64,000 nucleotides of DNA from Paenibacillus tyrphae (GTDB lineage Bacteria > Bacillota > Bacilli > Paenibacillales > NBRC-103111): positions 310,001-374,000 of the forward strand of contig NZ_JNVM01000006.1 of the NCBI RefSeq assembly GCF_000722545.1. Direction: 5' to 3'. Positions 1 to 10,089 of this stretch are shown piece by piece; the first letter of the stretch is position 1, and each line of letters starts with the position of its first letter. A program made the translations under genes and the position numbers. The notes beneath the pieces are model-generated. The model did not search any database. It was not told where the DNA came from and worked only from the letters and a program-made list of their open reading frames with translations.

Positions 1-327
1 CAAAGACAAGTACAGCGTGTTCCAGAGCACCCGCAGCACTTCCTTGTCCTGGAAGATGCGTTCAAAGTGCTTCAGTCCGACCCATTCGCTGCCCCAGAAG
101 CCTTGAAATGCGCTGTAATCTTGAAAAGCCATCATATTACCGGCCATGGGCAAGTACTTGTATACGATAAAGTACACCAGGCCCGGGAACAGCAGCAGAT
201 ACAAGTAACGCTCTTTCCACATCCGGGTCAAGAGCAGCTGCCGGCGCGAGCTGCCGGATACGGACTCCGCTATCATGCGGGAAGGGTTCGGATCGGGCGA
301 TGCCTTGGCTGTGAATTCCGTTTCCAT
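1..327 (-). CDS. Sugar ABC transporter permease, LplB type (N-terminal part)
   Basis: This is the first 109 residues of a binding-protein-dependent transport permease; the gene runs off the left edge. A short polar N-terminus is followed by a membrane segment (YLYLLLFPGLVYFIVYKYLP) and the family's typical MMAFQDY and GLKHFERIF stretches, as in LplB/YteP-type permeases that import oligosaccharides. AAAGGAG lies just upstream of the ATG. It is divergent from the AraC-type regulator at 588, which probably controls it. The rest of the transporter would lie outside the window. Confidence 0.85.
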   Translation of the reverse strand, partial: METEFTAKASPDPNPSRMIAESVSGSSRRQLLLTRMWKERYLYLLLFPGLVYFIVYKYLPMAGNMMAFQDYSAFQGFWGSEWVGLKHFERIFQDKEVLRVLWNTLYLSL

Positions 328-587
328 AAGAAAACTCCTTTCTCGGTTTCATTGGGACTAGCGGCAGGTTCGCACCCGTTATCTTGGAACCGCTTCCAGT
401 CTAATTTGAGACTTAAGGTCTGCCCCCATCCCGGGGCTGTAATGTTATAATATAGTGAGAATTCGTCTTCGAAAACCGTCGCTATTGCCGTTTTATCACG
501 GTTTTCGGGATTTCCGTAAATCAGTGAGACATTCGAAAAACAGACATATTTGCATCCGAGCCACTGCACGAAGGGAGTAAACCGCCT

Positions 588-2819
588 TTGCCAAGCATCC
601 TCCGCATCAAAATGAAAGCGCGTTCCGTCTTTTTTAAGCTGTTGCTCAGCTTTCTCGGGGTGATCGTTCTTCTGGTCATCTTCGAGCTCCTGACCTATGG
701 TGTTTTCCGGCAAAGCCTCCGCGATGAAATTATCAAATACAATACGGTCAATTTGACGAATACGACGAACGATTACGAGCAGCATTTTGAGCTGCTGGAG
801 AATACGATGCTGAATTTGTACCTAAACCCCCGGCTGCAGGAGCTGAATGGCAAGCCGTATCTCGATTACGTGGCGGCCAACAAGGTGACGGACTATCTCA
901 GCAATACCGTATCCAATCGGGCGCTGTACTTGAACAACCTGTTCGTATACGACGTTAAGCATTCGCTTTTGTTGGAGAAATCGAGAGGCGCGAGCCCCGA
1001 ATCCATGTTCACCGAATATTACGTCAATCCCGTTTACACTTACTCGTTCTGGAAAAAGCAATTTGAGCAGGCCGGCCCGATGACGATCTACCCGGCCGCT
1101 TCCTACCTGCGAAACGGCTCGCCGGGCGATTCTACCGGTCCGGTCTGGCCTTTGCTGGTCAAAAGCCGGTTTTATCCGGATTTTATGATGCTGGCTTTTG
1201 TCGATGCGGACCGCATGTTTCAAGCGTTCCACCGCTCGGTCAACGACAACTTTTACGTATTGGACGCAAGCGGCCGTCTGCTGTTCGCTTCGGGCTCCGC
1301 AGCCGATGAGCCTCTGCCTGCTCTGCCTCCGGGACAAGATTGGGTGAAGGCGGATAACCAGTACTTCTTCTACACCACCGGACCGAAGACCGGGTTCACC
1401 TATGTGAATCTCGTGCCGGACGGCCATATTTCGTCCCAATTGATCAAGCTGAATCTGACGTTCGTCGCCGTCCTGCTCGTCACTATCGCGGCCAGTGTCA
1501 CGGTATCCGTCTTGTTCACCGTCCGGTTCAACAACCCAGTTCAACGCATCGTCGAGTCGATCAAAAGCTTGAACGAGCAGGACACCGTGCCCCGGCACGA
1601 TAACGAATTCGAGCTCATCCGCGGCAATATCGGCTTTTTGCTCCAGCAGCGGCATTTGCGGCATCAGGATCTGGAGGAGAAGCATGCGCTGCTGCGCTAT
1701 CACAGCTATATGAACAAGCTGAAAAAAATCCGCGGACTGCCTGTCGCCGGTACGGAGCAGCTAGGCGAACAAAAGCCGTTTCGGGTCGTTCTGTTCTCTC
1801 TCTCGTTCAATCACCCGTTTCACACGGAGATTCAAGCGGAGGAGGAACGCGCCGCATCGTACATTCGCGAATACATTAACCATGTCGTCACGAAGGAGCT
1901 GAAAGGGTCCCTCACGTTCCAAATCGAGCGAAACCAGATTTTATCGATCGTACATCCGGAGCCAGGAGAGGACGACCGCTTGCGCACGACGCTGGATGGC
2001 ATCGTCGGCGTGCTGAGCACGGACAAAGCCTACTGCTTCCTCACGATTGCCGTCAGTCCGCTGCATGCGCATACCGCAAGCCTGACCGACGCCTACGAAG
2101 AGGCGCTGGAGATGATCCGGTACCGGCCGTTCGACGACGAAACGGTCGTGCTCGAAGTGCAGAGCGTCCCGCAAGAGCCGTTCGTTGTGCCCGATGCGCT
2201 GATGCAGGAAATTAAAGCAAACTTGCAGGCGGGGAACGCCGCGAACGTGCTGCAGGCACTGCGGCGCCTTATGGGGCAGATGGAGAAAAGAAAGGCCGAC
2301 GCGCTCGCCTACCGCGAGTTTGCCCGCGAAATCACGCATAAAACGACCCGGCTGCTGCATGGCATGGGGCTGGACAGCGGAAAATTAACGGACCTTGAGC
2401 CGGAGCAGCTGCATACCGTCTCCAAGCTGGACCGTTATTTCGAAGCGATGATCAGCGAAGCTTGCCGGCGCATCAACAATAAAAAAGAAGCCGCCGACCC
2501 GATTATTACCGGAGCGACCGCTTATGTGACGGAGCGATATACGGAAGATATTACGCTGGATCTCGTCGCCTCTTGGCTCAACATTACGGGAGGCTACTTA
2601 TCCACTTATTTTAAAGAAAAAACGGGGATCAACTTCCTCGATTTCGTCAACGACGTGCGCATCAGCAAAGCGAAGGAGCTGCTGCGGCAGACCGATCTGC
2701 GCATTCAGGATATCGCCGGGCAGGTCGGTTATCAGAACATGAACTCGTTCAACCGGATGTTCAAGAAAATTACGGGCGTTACGCCGAGCGAGTACCGGCG
2801 GTCGGGAACGCAGATGTAG
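588..2819 (+). CDS. Membrane-anchored AraC-family regulator (YesN/YtdP-like)
   Basis: A 743-aa transcription factor with an N-terminal membrane segment (about residues 12-35), a large extracytoplasmic sensor region, a second membrane segment (about 288-310), a HAMP-like and linker region, and a C-terminal double helix-turn-helix of the AraC family (about 640-740, containing FLDFVNDVRISKAKELL and IAGQVGYQNMNSFNRMFKK). This architecture is typical of Paenibacillus regulators that sit beside LplB-type sugar ABC operons, here the divergent permease gene. The TTG start has AAGGGAG about 10 nt upstream; an ATG at 612 is an alternative. The ligand is unknown. Confidence 0.85.
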   Translation: MPSILRIKMKARSVFFKLLLSFLGVIVLLVIFELLTYGVFRQSLRDEIIKYNTVNLTNTTNDYEQHFELLENTMLNLYLNPRLQELNGKPYLDYVAANKVTDYLSNTVSNRALYLNNLFVYDVKHSLLLEKSRGASPESMFTEYYVNPVYTYSFWKKQFEQAGPMTIYPAASYLRNGSPGDSTGPVWPLLVKSRFYPDFMMLAFVDADRMFQAFHRSVNDNFYVLDASGRLLFASGSAADEPLPALPPGQDWVKADNQYFFYTTGPKTGFTYVNLVPDGHISSQLIKLNLTFVAVLLVTIAASVTVSVLFTVRFNNPVQRIVESIKSLNEQDTVPRHDNEFELIRGNIGFLLQQRHLRHQDLEEKHALLRYHSYMNKLKKIRGLPVAGTEQLGEQKPFRVVLFSLSFNHPFHTEIQAEEERAASYIREYINHVVTKELKGSLTFQIERNQILSIVHPEPGEDDRLRTTLDGIVGVLSTDKAYCFLTIAVSPLHAHTASLTDAYEEALEMIRYRPFDDETVVLEVQSVPQEPFVVPDALMQEIKANLQAGNAANVLQALRRLMGQMEKRKADALAYREFAREITHKTTRLLHGMGLDSGKLTDLEPEQLHTVSKLDRYFEAMISEACRRINNKKEAADPIITGATAYVTERYTEDITLDLVASWLNITGGYLSTYFKEKTGINFLDFVNDVRISKAKELLRQTDLRIQDIAGQVGYQNMNSFNRMFKKITGVTPSEYRRSGTQM

Positions 2820-2883
2820 GCGAGCCGGGGTTCTGGCCGCCTTCCGGGCCATGGCGCTCCGTGAAAGCGGCCGGATTTTCATA

Positions 2884-5397
2884 TCAGATGTCGTCCGGGA
2901 TATCGAGGTCGGCCTTCCCGGCCTGTTCAAGATGATATTTCGCCAAGCTCTCATCCGCGAATTCCTTTTCGTTCCGGTAGATTCGAGCCAGTTCGATATG
3001 GGCATGCGAATAGTCTCTTTCCAAAGCCGTGTTAAAATAAGCGATGGCCGCGGCGGGATCTTTGGCTGTACCCAAGCCTTGACTGTATACGATTCCTAGG
3101 TTATAAGCCCCCACATTGCTGCCGGCTTCGTAATCCTGACGGTAATAATGCAGTGCCTTTTCGTAATTCCCTTGTTGATCGTACAAGTAGCCCAGCCACC
3201 CAAAGTTCGGCGAGCCCAAGGCTTCCCCCTGCTCATAATGCCAGAGCGCCTTCTCTAAGTCCTGCGGGACCAGCTCCCCCTCAAAATAGACGGAGCCCAG
3301 ATTGTTGTGGGCCAGCCCGAGACCCTGCTCTGCGGCTTGGCCAAACCAGTGCAGCGCCTTGTCCGCATCGGGTTCCGTCCCAATGCCATGCTGGTAGCAG
3401 TAGCCCAGACCGTTCATCGCATAGAGATTGCCCGCCACAGCCCCCTTTTCGTACCAGTAAAAAGCTTTATCGTAATCGATATAGCCTTCCTCCGTGTAAT
3501 ACATTTGCCCAAGGTTGTTCATCGAGGGGGCATAGCCTTTCTCGGCCGCCAGGGTATCGTATTCGATCGCTTTGTCATAATTGCCTGTGTCGTAAGCCAG
3601 CAAGCCCAGGCTGTACAAAACTTCTACAGATGTATATTCGTCTACGCCGCCGGAATCGGGGCTATCCGTTTTGGCATAAGCCATCAGTCGCTTGTGTACG
3701 TCGGCGTCAAAATAATAGTCGTAATATTTGTCCGTGGTATCCTCCAGCACTTCGGCTTTATCGGCCCTCGACATTCCGTAGTGCCCTGCCGTATAAACTT
3801 GGGGACCTTTGAAGGCATACGCAAAACCGTTCACCGGCGCTTTTCGCGCTACAAGATCGAATTCGTAGTCGCTCAACCGCTTTTCGGGTGAATAGGCGAT
3901 GCTCCATAGCCCGTTGCGCTTCAGCGCGAAGGCACCCTCGTACAGCCACACGATGTCCTCGTAATCGTCCAAAGGAAATAACCACGAAGGCTCGTCCGGG
4001 TCCCCGTTAAAAATGCCTTTTTGCCCGTCCTTTTGCGCCAGCACCAGGTTGCTCGACATGGAATCGACGACAGCTTGCAGATCGATCAGAGCATCGTATT
4101 CATAAGGCAGCAGAAGGCTTTCCTGCCGCTTGCCAAAAGCGCCGTGCTTTTTGCCTTTGCGCAGGATGAGCAGATTCGGGAAGTGGGTTTGCCGGTTCAG
4201 CTTATCGAAGCCTGACACGCAGACCGTGCCGTCTTTTTTGTACAAGGTGTGGTGATTGGCATCTTTATGCGGCTTGACCAGAATAAGCCCTTCGCCGATC
4301 GGCTCCACCGCGGCTAACGGAAAGTCTCCGATATAGTTCCAAGATTCATTGAAGATTTTACGGTTTTTTCGCCCTTTCACTGCCGTATGGTAATACTCGC
4401 CGCCGAACTGGAAGGCCTCTTCATGCTCGAAGGGCACGATGACGGAGCCGGATTGGTCCAGCACGCCCCAGCCGCCGTCTTTTTTCCCGGTAAAATAAAT
4501 GCCTGCCAACTCCTCCAAGCTCTCATATTCGGTTGGCGTCACCGTCCGGCCTTCGAGATTGATAAGACCGAATTTATCGTCCCGTTTGACAATGGCGGAA
4601 ATCGTACCATATTCAAAATCGAAAGCATCGTCCCATACGAGCGGGATGACGATTTTCCCGGACTTATGTACATAGCCGAATTTGCCTGCCCGGGCGACCA
4701 CAGCAAGATCTTCGCAGCTGAAATCGTAAAACTCGTCAAACTGCGGGCCGAGCAGTATGTTGCCAGCCTTGTCTTTCAGGCCCCACAAGCCGTTTTCCTC
4801 AAAAATCTCCACATCCGTCTCGTCTTCGTAAGGCTGCCAAATCGACGCCCAACCGTATTCGTAAGTCGGATAATTAAGCAGCTCGGCGAACGAGGCGAAG
4901 CCGGGACTGATGTCCCTCAATTCGGAATAGTGCAGCAGCGAGATGTCGTCGTTGTCCATCGCCTTGGTGATGATCCCGTTGTTATGGGCGATATTCGCCA
5001 GCCATGTTTCCGCCTGCTCGACATGGGGGATGTCGTCCATATTGAATACGTCCCAAGCGTCCAGATGGAAATACGGGAGGTCTAATTTTTCGAGATAGCT
5101 CCAAAGCTTGGTTTTGGCTTCAATAAAGGCTGCTTTGTCTGCAATCAGGCCTTCCTGCTTCTCCAGGAACTCGTAAAACCGCATCAGGTTTTCGATTCCC
5201 GTCTGGGCATTGTAATACAGTCCCGCGTTGTCCGGTTCCGTATGGTTGTTGTAATTATTGCCGTCGATAAACCCTCCGTCGACCAAGAGAGGCTGTAACA
5301 GAAGAGGCATTTCATAGCCCCATTCCATCATCATCGTATCGTCATCCTGCGCTTCGGAAGGGGCGCTGACATTATATAAATAGACTCTGTGCGACAT
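2884..5397 (-). CDS. WG-repeat and Sel1-repeat protein
   Basis: An 837-aa protein with no signal peptide. Residues 1-190 are unassigned. Residues about 195-530 hold WG repeats (GLWGLKDKAGNILLGPQFDE, KFGYVHKSGKIVIP, GGWGVLDQSGSVIVPFEHEE), which form beta-propeller-like modules. Residues about 600-830 hold at least five Sel1-type TPR units (AYDTGNYDKAIEYDTLAAEKG, YDKAFYWYEKGAVAGNLYAM, ADKALHWFGQAAEQG). Both repeat types mediate protein-protein contacts; a catalytic role is not evident. It lies 41 bp downstream of the gene at 5439-6149 and probably forms a two-gene operon with it. AAGGAGAACAGCG precedes the ATG. Confidence 0.8.
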   Translation of the reverse strand: MSHRVYLYNVSAPSEAQDDDTMMMEWGYEMPLLLQPLLVDGGFIDGNNYNNHTEPDNAGLYYNAQTGIENLMRFYEFLEKQEGLIADKAAFIEAKTKLWSYLEKLDLPYFHLDAWDVFNMDDIPHVEQAETWLANIAHNNGIITKAMDNDDISLLHYSELRDISPGFASFAELLNYPTYEYGWASIWQPYEDETDVEIFEENGLWGLKDKAGNILLGPQFDEFYDFSCEDLAVVARAGKFGYVHKSGKIVIPLVWDDAFDFEYGTISAIVKRDDKFGLINLEGRTVTPTEYESLEELAGIYFTGKKDGGWGVLDQSGSVIVPFEHEEAFQFGGEYYHTAVKGRKNRKIFNESWNYIGDFPLAAVEPIGEGLILVKPHKDANHHTLYKKDGTVCVSGFDKLNRQTHFPNLLILRKGKKHGAFGKRQESLLLPYEYDALIDLQAVVDSMSSNLVLAQKDGQKGIFNGDPDEPSWLFPLDDYEDIVWLYEGAFALKRNGLWSIAYSPEKRLSDYEFDLVARKAPVNGFAYAFKGPQVYTAGHYGMSRADKAEVLEDTTDKYYDYYFDADVHKRLMAYAKTDSPDSGGVDEYTSVEVLYSLGLLAYDTGNYDKAIEYDTLAAEKGYAPSMNNLGQMYYTEEGYIDYDKAFYWYEKGAVAGNLYAMNGLGYCYQHGIGTEPDADKALHWFGQAAEQGLGLAHNNLGSVYFEGELVPQDLEKALWHYEQGEALGSPNFGWLGYLYDQQGNYEKALHYYRQDYEAGSNVGAYNLGIVYSQGLGTAKDPAAAIAYFNTALERDYSHAHIELARIYRNEKEFADESLAKYHLEQAGKADLDIPDDI

Positions 5398-5438
5398 CGC
5401 TGTTCTCCTTCGTAGACTGCCTCTGCGGACAGCCTTTG

Positions 5439-6149
5439 TTATATCTGTTTGTCGCGCTTCCAGACGCGGTACCGTTCCGAAATGACCGGCTCGATGATCC
5501 GGTAATTCTCAATCGTATCCTCCACATGGTAGATCGTCGACAGGCCGGCGGCCAATATTTCTGCGAAATCCGTGGCCGTGTAAATATCGTTATGGATATT
5601 CAGGTAGTCGCGCGCAAACGCATCCGCTTCGTCCGATAGTTCATTCGAGGTCAGCACGCCATCCCAGTTTTTGCGAAAAAATTGGGCGCCTGTCATTTCA
5701 TCCCGTTTTACCAGCTCGATATCCGGCAGATCCCGTTTCCGGCTTCGCTTACTGGACAAATCGTTTTTGATCACCCACGCGACGAACATGCCGGTCGGGA
5801 CATAAGCTTGAAATACGTCCAGTTCTTGCGGAAAGTCCCCTTCGTAATGCCACTTCGCTTTATCGAACACGTACAGCTCTTTTTCCTTGATCTGAAATAA
5901 GACGCCCGTCGGTTCTTCGACGAAGCCTTTAGCCCTCAACTCATCGGCCAGCGCATTCAACCGATCGACGGCTTCCTGCTTGGCGGGATACGGCTGATAG
6001 GTCGGATTCATCGTCTTTTTATCGGGATACAGCCGGCCTTTAATGACATTCAGGATATAGACCTGGTGTCCTTCCGTAATGGTCAGATGTACATAATCTT
6101 TAAAGGTCTTTCTCTGCTTGGTTACTACCGTTTCGATCTTTTTCGTCAT
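5439..6149 (-). CDS. Conserved hypothetical protein upstream of the WG/Sel1 gene
   Basis: A 236-aa soluble protein that I do not recognise. The N-terminal 90 residues (DYVHLTITEGHQVYILNVIKGRLYP) look like a compact beta-rich domain; the C-terminal part is mixed and charged, ending in a helical region with aromatic residues. The ATG at 6149 follows GGGGAG closely (4 nt); a TTG at 6161 is the alternative start. Short spacing to the downstream WG/Sel1 gene suggests the two work together, but nothing in the sequence reveals the activity. Confidence 0.65.
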   Translation of the reverse strand: MTKKIETVVTKQRKTFKDYVHLTITEGHQVYILNVIKGRLYPDKKTMNPTYQPYPAKQEAVDRLNALADELRAKGFVEEPTGVLFQIKEKELYVFDKAKWHYEGDFPQELDVFQAYVPTGMFVAWVIKNDLSSKRSRKRDLPDIELVKRDEMTGAQFFRKNWDGVLTSNELSDEADAFARDYLNIHNDIYTATDFAEILAAGLSTIYHVEDTIENYRIIEPVISERYRVWKRDKQI

Positions 6150-6396
6150 CGTTCTCCCCAACTCATACGAACTTAAGCTTCTGTAGTTACCAGCTTACCT
6201 TGGATTGCATTTTATGGGAATCCTGCAAAATTACCAAACTCAACCTGCATTCTTCCAGAGAAAATCACTCTTCAATACCGCCTGCCGCGGACTGGCATTT
6301 TTTCTGAAAAGCCTATTTCCGCGCATCATTTTGCTATATACTGGTACTATTGTGCATGTTGGATACAGATATTAGAAAAAAACGGCGGAGAGAAGC

Positions 6397-7584
6397 ATGA
6401 AAAACCTATTTTTACGAAAGCTGACAATATTCATATCATTACTGGCTTTATGCTCGGGGTGTAAATTAACGACGACTGCCACTTCGTCTGCGCCTGCAAA
6501 ATCAGGAACAACGACCCAGATGGCAACGCCGACTCCTCCCCTTGCGCCAGCCCAACCTCCTCCTGCAGCATCGGAAAAACCGAAGCCGCAGGCGGCATCG
6601 CAGGCGGAAGTTCCGCCGCCGAAACCGGTTGCCGTGCAGGAGCAGCCGATCGAAGGCGTTTATGCGAGAGCCGGGGAAAATCAGCTTTGGATGGGCAGGG
6701 CCAAAATTAGCAAGCGGGACAATGGCATTTATCATTTGGAAGTGAATGTGACGAGCGGGTTCGCTCATCATATCGGGTCCATGGAATCGGATTTTACCAT
6801 CACCTCCGGGAAAGTGAAATTGCTGAATGAAGAGTACGAGGACGTATCGGTAACCTTCGCCGAAAACCGACTCGTGATCGATTATCCCGATTCCAAATTA
6901 TTCGGCGGTCATAATGCAGAACCGCGAGGAGCTTATTATTTATTCAAATCGCCGATCGATCCCCCGTTTCTTGCCAAACTCTACGATGCGGCCAAGATAG
7001 AACCATCGTACCGGGAAGGGTTCACAGATATCTGGACAGTTAACGCGGATCAAGGAAAACAGCTATTGCTGCTTCAATCGTATAGTGCAATCAATCGGTC
7101 TAACGTCATTTCAGAGCAAGTGGTGGTCTATGACGAACATAGCAAGGCATTCAACGTTATTGGCGAAATCGATACGGTAAACCGAAGGAAGGTAGCCGAT
7201 CGTTTAAAAGGCTTCGGTTATCCCGAAGACCTCGTATATCTGGCAACACGAAAAGCCGAATTTGACCGCTACCAGGAGACGATGATGAAGAGATTCGATA
7301 ACGAAGGACACCCCGGGCTGGAAGCTCCCCTTTCCGAACAGGAAGCGTTCTTTATTGCGACCGGAATAGGAAGAGTAACAAGCCATGCAGACAACCGCCG
7401 CAATGAAGATAACATCGGATCGATTTTCATTCAAAAAGTTTCCTCATCCGACGGCGAGAAGGTGACCATCCATGAGTACGAAGCGGTCCGCAATGGAGAC
7501 GATGACGAACATACGGCAACGGGAAACTGGATTCACGTAGACCGAACCACGGGAAGAGTTAAGGACATGTTTGACGAGAAGTAG
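6397..7584 (+). CDS. Lipoprotein with proline-rich linker
   Basis: A 395-aa predicted lipoprotein. The signal peptide ends in a lipobox (LALCSGC, cysteine at about 22), followed by a low-complexity Thr/Ala/Pro linker (to about residue 80, including APAQPPPAASEKPKPQA) and a folded domain (EGVYARAGENQLWMGRAKIS onward). It should be anchored on the outer face of the membrane. The ATG has GGCGGAGAGAAGC upstream. The next lipoprotein gene starts 28 bp downstream on the same strand, and the two share the same layout of lipobox plus Pro/Gln/Thr-rich linker. I do not recognise the folded domain. Confidence 0.75.
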   Translation: MKNLFLRKLTIFISLLALCSGCKLTTTATSSAPAKSGTTTQMATPTPPLAPAQPPPAASEKPKPQAASQAEVPPPKPVAVQEQPIEGVYARAGENQLWMGRAKISKRDNGIYHLEVNVTSGFAHHIGSMESDFTITSGKVKLLNEEYEDVSVTFAENRLVIDYPDSKLFGGHNAEPRGAYYLFKSPIDPPFLAKLYDAAKIEPSYREGFTDIWTVNADQGKQLLLLQSYSAINRSNVISEQVVVYDEHSKAFNVIGEIDTVNRRKVADRLKGFGYPEDLVYLATRKAEFDRYQETMMKRFDNEGHPGLEAPLSEQEAFFIATGIGRVTSHADNRRNEDNIGSIFIQKVSSSDGEKVTIHEYEAVRNGDDDEHTATGNWIHVDRTTGRVKDMFDEK

Positions 7585-7612
7585 AGCAGGATGCAGCTTG
7601 GAGGCACATTTT

Positions 7613-9223
7613 ATGAAAAAGTTATTGCTTATGGCCGTTTCCCTACTGGGGATGACCGGTTGCTTAAGCGAAGCGAAAAGCACGAACACACCAATGCCAC
7701 AAGCGGCGGAGCAGAAAGAGATGACTCCCCAACCGGCGGCTCCGGAAACTCAAAATAATCAGGAGGAACGTTGCGAAGTAACATTCAACGGTCAAGTCTA
7801 TAAAGCTCATATCATTTCCGGCGCAAAAGCCGGTATTGAAGGCTTGAGCATAAAATTAACCCGCGGAGACGAAACCTTGGAATTCGTTGGAGAATCCGTC
7901 ACGGGACTGGAAAGACCCGTAACGATAAACCAGCTGTCCGGTCCAAACGGAGAAAAGAACGTCATCTATTCCGCTCCCTCCGGCGGTACCGACAGCAACA
8001 TCGATGCGGCGGTCCTTAAACTGAATTCCGCAAAGGACGCGATTAAACTGGACAAAGACGTATTCAGCGCGCTGGACGATGCTTCCTTTTACGAAATGGC
8101 CCCCAAAGTGAAGGACAAGAAGCTCCGCGATTGGATTACAAATCAGCACATGGGTTTTCATACCGCAATTTTCGACAGCTTTGAATTAGATCAAGGAGAT
8201 CGCGGGAAGGTCCGCTTTCGGGTCGGCCACCGCCCGACTCTCTTATACGGGTCAGCCAAAGTGCATTTTGATTTTCAGACTCGAAAATTCCAGCTTGATG
8301 AAATCAGCGACGCTGTTTTTCAAGATTCCGGCGATTGGTGTAATAATGTCGTGGAACGCACGGACAGATGGTACGGAAAAGTCCTTGCCTTAAAAACGAA
8401 GTATGGAACCAGTACACTTCTGGAAGGCGGGGATGTTCATAAGCTTGTTGCTTGCGGCGAATCTTTAGACAAGCCCCTGACCTCGGGGAAGTATTATCTT
8501 ATTGAAGCGATTGCGGCATACGACAAATCCGGTAAAAATAATATACTGGATACTCTCCTGGACTATAAAATAAAAACGGACGTTAAAGATAAATATGGAA
8601 ATTCGGCTTACGCGGTGGCGCTACTTCGGGGGATCGAGGACAAAAAAATCTTGGACCGGCTCCGGCAAGGACTTCGTCCAAGTGAGATTCTAAAAGCCCA
8701 AAGAACCGTAACCCTGCTGCTGAACGGCAGCGATTTGTCGCTAGAGCAAATGGACCGTATCATTCATGACGGCGACAATTCCGTACCCGTTAATTCCAAT
8801 ATTTCCGTCTATACTTCGGGACTCATGTACAAAGAAAAAGAAGGCACCTGGACGGGCACTGCGCTTGGAAATGCCATTGTGGCCAACGATATTCCCAAAA
8901 CCAAATGGCTGCTCGACAACGGGGCCGATCCTAATATGTTTATGGGCGAGTATGAATTTAAAGTATCTCCTTTAAGATATGCCCTAAGTCTGCAAAAGGA
9001 TGATCTCTCCTTAGCGGAGCAGTTGCTGAAGCACGGAGCCAACGGCGACGAAGTCTTCCCCACGATGCCGGGTCAAGTTTCCTTAAACGCTTATTTCAGG
9101 GACAATCCCGAGATCACAGCCTTGTTGAGCAAGTATGGATTTAACAAATGGTACCTGGAAGATCCGGAAAATAACCTGGAGCTCACAACCAAGGACGATA
9201 TAGTTAAGCTGAAGACGCCTTGA
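7613..9223 (+). CDS. Lipoprotein with C-terminal ankyrin-like repeats
   Basis: A 536-aa predicted lipoprotein: signal peptide MKKLLLMAVSLLGMTGC with the lipobox cysteine at 17, a Pro/Gln-rich linker, a central domain of unknown type, and C-terminal ankyrin-like units (TALGNAIVANDIPKTKWLLDNGADPN and LRYALSLQKDDLSLAEQLLKHGAN). TTGGAGGCACATTTT precedes the ATG at 7613; the longer reading from 7571 lacks a ribosome binding site and would spoil the signal peptide. It is probably cotranscribed with the lipoprotein gene before it. An extracytoplasmic ankyrin protein suggests a binding or scaffold role. Confidence 0.75.
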   Translation: MKKLLLMAVSLLGMTGCLSEAKSTNTPMPQAAEQKEMTPQPAAPETQNNQEERCEVTFNGQVYKAHIISGAKAGIEGLSIKLTRGDETLEFVGESVTGLERPVTINQLSGPNGEKNVIYSAPSGGTDSNIDAAVLKLNSAKDAIKLDKDVFSALDDASFYEMAPKVKDKKLRDWITNQHMGFHTAIFDSFELDQGDRGKVRFRVGHRPTLLYGSAKVHFDFQTRKFQLDEISDAVFQDSGDWCNNVVERTDRWYGKVLALKTKYGTSTLLEGGDVHKLVACGESLDKPLTSGKYYLIEAIAAYDKSGKNNILDTLLDYKIKTDVKDKYGNSAYAVALLRGIEDKKILDRLRQGLRPSEILKAQRTVTLLLNGSDLSLEQMDRIIHDGDNSVPVNSNISVYTSGLMYKEKEGTWTGTALGNAIVANDIPKTKWLLDNGADPNMFMGEYEFKVSPLRYALSLQKDDLSLAEQLLKHGANGDEVFPTMPGQVSLNAYFRDNPEITALLSKYGFNKWYLEDPENNLELTTKDDIVKLKTP

Positions 9224-9246
9224 CTTTGGGGTACGGATTGAGAAGC

Positions 9247-9271
9247 AGAGTAGCCTTTCGGAGGTTACTCT
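9247..9271. terminator. Possible hairpin terminator after the lipoprotein pair
   Basis: AGAGTAGCC and GGTTACTCT flank a short loop, making an imperfect stem between two convergent genes. There is only a weak T-rich stretch after it, so this is a tentative call. Confidence 0.35.
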
Positions 9272-9301
9272 ACTTCCTTTGGGTCACCTCAACCGCATCC
9301 C

Positions 9302-9805
9302 TCATCGGCTGGAGTCTTTATAATCCCATTTCGACAGGTAGGATGCGGAAGCTAAAGGTCTAAAAACATCTCTTCCACGAATCGGATAAAGAATCTCCCA
9401 CCCCTTGGAAACAAGAACCAAATTTCCATCTTGATCGTTAAAACGAGGACCTTCCCGTTTCTCTAGCACTCCCTTAAGGACAACTCGATTTTTCTTGCCT
9501 CCTGACGACCCATGATCATAAATAGTTAGAAACTCGCTTAACTCGTCCATCGGATTTGCACCTTCAACATACATGTAGCCGTTAACGGAAGGAAATAGAT
9601 GATTATTGTAGCCAAGTATTTTCCAATCGGCTCCCGATGCATCGGAATGCTCGGAAATGATCTCAATTTCACCTAAAGGAAGCTCGCCTTTGGGAATATA
9701 ATCGAACTCAGCGGATACCGCATGTTTAACCGGTAATTCTTGAATGCAAAGATATGCCACTAAAATTAAAGCAGCGGATACCATGATCAATTTAGTTTTT
9801 CGCAT
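9302..9805 (-). CDS. Secreted or membrane-anchored hypothetical protein
   Basis: A 167-aa protein with an N-terminal hydrophobic segment (residues 6-22, IMVSAALILVAYLCI) that may be a signal anchor, followed by an extracytoplasmic domain of about 140 residues with a beta-rich pattern. No family recognised. AAAGGTGG precedes the ATG. It is the first gene of the visibly AT-rich stretch and reads in the same direction as the small membrane gene upstream. Confidence 0.6.
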   Translation of the reverse strand: MRKTKLIMVSAALILVAYLCIQELPVKHAVSAEFDYIPKGELPLGEIEIISEHSDASGADWKILGYNNHLFPSVNGYMYVEGANPMDELSEFLTIYDHGSSGGKKNRVVLKGVLEKREGPRFNDQDGNLVLVSKGWEILYPIRGRDVFRPLASASYLSKWDYKDSSR

Positions 9806-9885
9806 GGGTCCACCTTTGACTAAAGTGTTCTAAGTAGAGTCGTTTTAGATTCATCGGAAGAATCAGGACTGGCGTACATTTCATA

Positions 9886-10089
9886 TTAACTTAGAAAAAA
9901 ACCAATAAATAATAATAGACTGATGAAAAGAAGTACAAAACCAACTACTCTTCTAACAATAATTATAAAATATGGGGGCTCCGGAACCGGCAAGAAAAGC
10001 TCATCAGTTCTATAGTACTTCATATATTTAGGGAAAACGATAAATCCTATTGATAATAATAATAGAACGATTGCTTGTGTTATTATCAC
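9886..10089 (-). CDS. Small two-helix membrane protein
   Basis: A 67-aa protein of two membrane segments (ITQAIVLLLLSIGFIVFP and VGFVLLFISLLLFIGFFL) joined by a short polar, proline-containing loop. GGGGGAT lies upstream of the GTG start. It lies 80 bp upstream of the gene at 9302-9805. No family recognised. Confidence 0.5.
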   Translation of the reverse strand: MIITQAIVLLLLSIGFIVFPKYMKYYRTDELFLPVPEPPYFIIIVRRVVGFVLLFISLLLFIGFFLS

